From: Amphibacillus cookii
GTDB lineage: Bacteria > Bacillota > Bacilli > Bacillales > Amphibacillaceae
Direction of reading: 5' to 3'
Assembly: GCF_016908375.1 (NCBI RefSeq)
Contig: NZ_JAFBDS010000008.1
Coordinates: 62,001 to 126,000 of the forward strand
DNA length: 64,000 bases
In this document: positions 61,251-64,000 of the stretch, in pieces
Layout: each line of letters starts with the position of its first letter
Numbering within the stretch: the first letter of the stretch is position 1
The notes under the pieces: model-generated
Told to the model about the DNA's origin: nothing
Seen by the model: the letters and a program-made list of their open reading frames with translations, nothing else
The model's database searches: none
Made by a program: the position numbers and the translations under genes

Positions 61251-61559
61251 AGTAACAGTTTCACTATAAAGAAGTAGTATTCGCAATATGAAAAACCTTC
61301 TTCCATTCTTAGCTATCTATATTACCAATTTAACGTTTCTAAAGTTTTTAAATGGAACCTAACTTTAAAGGTTTTTTATGGAAATTAGAAGGTTAACATA
61401 TTAGCAAGAAAGGAGCTTTGAAAGAAGACTTAGCTTCATTAAAAGTGGCACAACACACCCGATTTTATCCATTATAATTTTGTGAAAGAGTTTAATTAAT
61501 TGGATAAATATTGAATGTCAGACATTTAGTCAATGTAAAAACAAAAAGGAGTGTATAAG

Positions 61560-61997
61560 ATGTTTAAAAAATTAGGTGTTATTATACTATCGGCTATCAT
61601 GTTTCTCACAATTATTCCAACACCAATATTTGCTGCCAATGTTAAAGACACTAGCTTCAGTTTTAATATACAATCTAATGCCAACCGTTATACAAGAAGT
61701 CGAGCAAAGCAAAATTCATCATCTACTTATGTTCATGTAAAACAAGTACCTGCTGTATATATTCGTACTAACGTTCAGGGTTTTCGACCAACTTCAGGTA
61801 CCGGTTCCAATTATTGGGCAAATGAAACAATTGGTGGTCAAATCTCTCTAAGAAAAGGACAATGGCTGATAAAACAACTTGTTTATGAAAATGGTGGACG
61901 AAGCGCACGATTACAATTTAAAAAGCATTCAACAAATGGTACAGTGTCTGGTGTATGGAGCCCTGATAGTGTAGGTTCTTATCCGTATGCAAACTAG
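61560..61997 (+). CDS. DUF2712-like small secreted protein
   Basis: 145 residues: signal peptide (MFKKLGVIILSAIMFLTIIP, then TPIFAAN), followed by VKDTSFSFNIQSNANRYTRS, a start typical of DUF2712 proteins, and a mature domain rich in Gly, Ser and aromatics (YWANETIGGQISLRKGQW). ATG 61560 follows AAAAAGGAGTG; a GTG at 61551 touches that site and is not used. DUF2712 genes usually precede ABC exporter genes, as here; their function is unknown. Confidence 0.75.
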   Translation: MFKKLGVIILSAIMFLTIIPTPIFAANVKDTSFSFNIQSNANRYTRSRAKQNSSSTYVHVKQVPAVYIRTNVQGFRPTSGTGSNYWANETIGGQISLRKGQWLIKQLVYENGGRSARLQFKKHSTNGTVSGVWSPDSVGSYPYAN

Positions 61998-62014
61998 TAC
62001 TATAATGTAAAATA

Positions 62015-62063
62015 TATAGAAAGAAGCAGAGATTTGTTTATTCTGCCTCTTTCTATACTATTT
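62015..62063 (+). terminator. Hairpin after the DUF2712-like gene
   Basis: TATAGAAAGAAGCAGA pairs with TCTGCCTCTTTCTATA, followed by CTATTTT. Partial termination would make the secreted protein more abundant than the exporter. Confidence 0.7.
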
Positions 62064-62147
62064 TAAAATAATTTTGTGATAAAGGGCATATTTTATAACA
62101 AGGCATTAGACACGATAAAATAAAGGATAATTGAAGGAGAATGAATC

Positions 62148-62849
62148 GTGAGGATAAACAAAATAACTATTTTATTCATTTGTATGTTCACTATTCTGCT
62201 ATCTGGTTGCTCTTATAAAGAATTGGAAGATTCTTTTAGAAGTAAATCAAATAATGAGGAAGGCGATGACCAATACATAAATTCATCCAATGTGCCTGAA
62301 AAATCTTCCGAATCAGAAGAAGGAGGGTTGTTTTTTGCCGGGGATACTATTACCTTTACAGATCCAGATAATCAGACCATTGAATACACACTGAATAATG
62401 TGTACGTTGTAGATAACCTAAAGGAAATGAATTTAAACATAGATGATTTTGGAGAGAAAGATGTTATTTCTAATGATGGCTCTATTGACGAAACATATCA
62501 ACTAGTATTAGTCGATGTTACGATAAAAAATGTAGATTTTGAGGGCTATGATTTAGAAAAAGATTCTCCTGTTTTATATATTGAATCAGCGATAGGTTTT
62601 AAAGAAGGAATTGAAGATCCTGATGGTCCTTGGCTTTTTGAAGCTTCTTATTTTAGTGAACATCCACCGATGGATCAAAATCAGGGACAAGATTATTATC
62701 AGTTTATGTTAGCGTTTGGTGATGAATTAAATGCAACGATTGGCTGGTTCCTTCCTTCTGATCAGCTTGGAGAAGAGCCATTGTATTATATTATTGGCCA
62801 AGCAGGTATGCCCGAGGATTACCAGTATTTCGAGTTGAATGTGGATTAG
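62148..62849 (+). CDS. Lipoprotein of the DUF2712-ABC operon
   Basis: 233 residues: signal with lipobox LLSGC near residue 21, a Ser/Glu-rich linker, and a beta-rich domain (GDTITFTDPDNQTIEYTLNN, VDVTIKNVDFEGYDL, GDELNATIGWFLPS) like DUF4352/telomeric-repeat-like lipoproteins. GTG 62148 follows GAAGGAG. Located between the secreted protein and two permeases, possibly an exporter accessory. Confidence 0.78.
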   Translation: MRINKITILFICMFTILLSGCSYKELEDSFRSKSNNEEGDDQYINSSNVPEKSSESEEGGLFFAGDTITFTDPDNQTIEYTLNNVYVVDNLKEMNLNIDDFGEKDVISNDGSIDETYQLVLVDVTIKNVDFEGYDLEKDSPVLYIESAIGFKEGIEDPDGPWLFEASYFSEHPPMDQNQGQDYYQFMLAFGDELNATIGWFLPSDQLGEEPLYYIIGQAGMPEDYQYFELNVD

Positions 62850-62863
62850 GAGGGGGAAATATT

Positions 62864-63727
62864 ATGCATAAGACGTTTGTCCATTTAATAAAAATAGAAT
62901 TAAAAAAGGCAATTAAAAATAAATTTTTTGTAACCACCTTAATGGTTGGGAGTATTTTTGCGCTTTTCAGTGCTTGGTATATGATTGATTCCTATGCAGC
63001 CTTTGAACATCAAAATAAAGTTTACACCAATAATGGAAACCCTATGATACAACAATTCTCGCTTTTTAACCATTGGATTGGAGGAGAAGCCTTTTCATTA
63101 GGCTATACACTTTTTTTTACATTAATTCCATTAATGGCAGTTCTTCCATATAGCTGGTCTTATTTTATTGAAAATAAAATAGGATATGTCAAGTCTATCG
63201 TAACAAGAAGCAGTAAGTTTCAATATTATCTATCTAAATACATCGCAACATTTGTCTCTGGCGGTCTTGTTGTGCTGATCCCGCTAATTGCAAACATTTT
63301 AATCGTGGCTTGTTTTGTACCAGCAATTACACCGACAAAATTATATCCCTTATACTATGCTGTAGATCATGGTTCCTTATGGTCGGGACTGTTTTACACA
63401 CATCCGATTATTTATGTCCTACTCTATCTCATTTTAGATTTTGTATTTGCTGGTTTATTCGCTACCATGAGCTTGGCAGTTTCTTTCTTTATCAAAAATA
63501 GAATTGCCATTATCTTAATCCCGTTTTTCTTTATCTTGATTCTACACTATTCTCGTACTTTTTTAGCTTACATATATTATAACGAAATTTCTCCACTTCA
63601 TTATCTGCATTCCACTGCTATTGAAAATTATGCAAATGGAGGGATGGTTCTAACGCAAGGATTGCTTTTTTTCATACTAACATTTGGAATAACAATGAAA
63701 TTGGGTGTTAAACGTGAAGTTTTTTAA
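62864..63727 (+). CDS. ABC-2 type permease
   Basis: 287 residues with about six spans: KFFVTTLMVGSIFALFSAWY, YTLFFTLIPLMAVLPYSWSY, VVLIPLIANILIVACFV, and a C-terminal TQGLLFFILTFGITM. ATG 62864 follows AGGAGGGGG. Its 3' end overlaps a second permease by 14 bases. Its ATPase partner is not in the window and is probably downstream. Confidence 0.85.
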   Translation: MHKTFVHLIKIELKKAIKNKFFVTTLMVGSIFALFSAWYMIDSYAAFEHQNKVYTNNGNPMIQQFSLFNHWIGGEAFSLGYTLFFTLIPLMAVLPYSWSYFIENKIGYVKSIVTRSSKFQYYLSKYIATFVSGGLVVLIPLIANILIVACFVPAITPTKLYPLYYAVDHGSLWSGLFYTHPIIYVLLYLILDFVFAGLFATMSLAVSFFIKNRIAIILIPFFFILILHYSRTFLAYIYYNEISPLHYLHSTAIENYANGGMVLTQGLLFFILTFGITMKLGVKREVF

Positions 63728-64000
63728 ATTATTAAAATATGACTTAAAAAACGGATTTTCACTTAACATCGTAAAACTACTAATTACTGTAATATTTGTA
63801 CTTGCCTTTTGTATGGATTTTTATTTACGTAAAAGAGGAGCCTATATCATGGATGAAAGTACACCGGCTGGAACATTTATCGATTATTTATTTTCTATGT
63901 TTGCCGGCATAAAAGAATATGTTCCTTCTATGACTGATGAATTTTTGATTCCAGTGAAATGGCTGCTACTTCATCTCTTTATACTATACAGTACACTATA
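63714..64000 (+). CDS. Second ABC-2 type permease (partial)
   Basis: GTG 63714 overlaps the previous gene by 14 bases and reads VKFFKLLKYDLKNGFSL, a hydrophobic span (LLITVIFVLAFCMDFYL), a loop and the start of another span (VKWLLLHLFILYSTL) at the right edge. Size and place match the second half of a heteromeric permease. Confidence 0.75.
   Translation, partial: MKFFKLLKYDLKNGFSLNIVKLLITVIFVLAFCMDFYLRKRGAYIMDESTPAGTFIDYLFSMFAGIKEYVPSMTDEFLIPVKWLLLHLFILYSTL

Noticed and set aside
61356-61377. Riboswitch in the ~300-base leader of the DUF2712 operon
   Set aside because: Only a small weak stem is present and no known aptamer core could be recognised.

Overview
The window looks like the chromosome of a low-GC, spore-former-type Firmicute of the family Bacillaceae. 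Evidence: strong AGGAGG-type ribosome binding sites, frequent TTG/GTG starts, S-box (SAM) riboswitches, a consensus cre site, a 7-1-7 Fur box, and Bacillus-like families (CwlD-like amidase, YtrA-like GntR, FadR-type GntR, PRD regulators). No rRNA, tRNA or phage genes were seen, so species cannot be named from the sequence alone.

Left third (1-16.7 kb) is metabolic and almost wholly on the minus strand. A FadR-type regulator, an M20 amidohydrolase and a Dpp/Opp-type peptide importer form one operon (1-6117) behind a clear sigma-A promoter with a palindromic operator. Next is a glucitol/sorbitol PTS operon (7066-13054: dehydrogenase, PRD regulator, GutM, EIIC, EIIB, EIIA, transaldolase-like aldolase) behind a cre site, then a homocysteine S-methyltransferase with a LysR regulator. 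Two near-identical SAM riboswitches (6827-6928 and 15882-15983) each precede a 34-codon reading frame that looks like the collapsed remnant of a cyclase-family hydrolase gene.

Middle (16.7-39.5 kb) mixes cell-envelope and signalling modules: a secreted small protein plus FtsX-type ABC exporter, a two-component system followed by a cell-wall amidase and a polysaccharide deacetylase, a second ABC exporter with a PH-domain protein, a MarR-controlled operon, a membrane-anchored helix-hairpin-helix protein, and an Rrf2-controlled dithiol oxidoreductase/methyltransferase pair. Several promoters here carry inverted-repeat operators placed on or just after the -10 box.

The most notable system is at 40896-46123: a minus-strand operon with the layout of a circular (head-to-tail cyclised) bacteriocin cluster. 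It has a 67-residue hydrophobic precursor, a membrane protein, a 42-residue cationic single-helix peptide with ATGA coupling (candidate immunity protein), a large multi-span membrane protein, an ATPase, a SpoIIM/DUF95-like protein, and a separate ABC ATPase-permease pair. A promoter, a strong intercistronic hairpin and ATGTAGAT direct repeats precede it.

Right third (46.7-64 kb) is a patchwork: a LysR/alcohol-dehydrogenase divergent pair, a LuxR regulator, a Fur box before a broken lipoprotein gene with a methyltransferase and a saccharopine-dehydrogenase-like gene, a response regulator-kinase-ABC operon of foreign flavour, a YtrA-type GntR-ABC operon, IS21/IS256/NUDIX remnants, and a DUF2712-type secreted protein-lipoprotein-ABC operon that runs off the right edge.

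A family of ~155-bp structured repeats (at least nine full, partial or relic copies) is scattered through the intergenic regions, and one copy supplies the last codons of a gene. With seven ABC export-type modules in 47 kb, the window reads as an accessory region for peptide antagonism, envelope stress and resistance built around ordinary carbon and sulfur metabolism genes.
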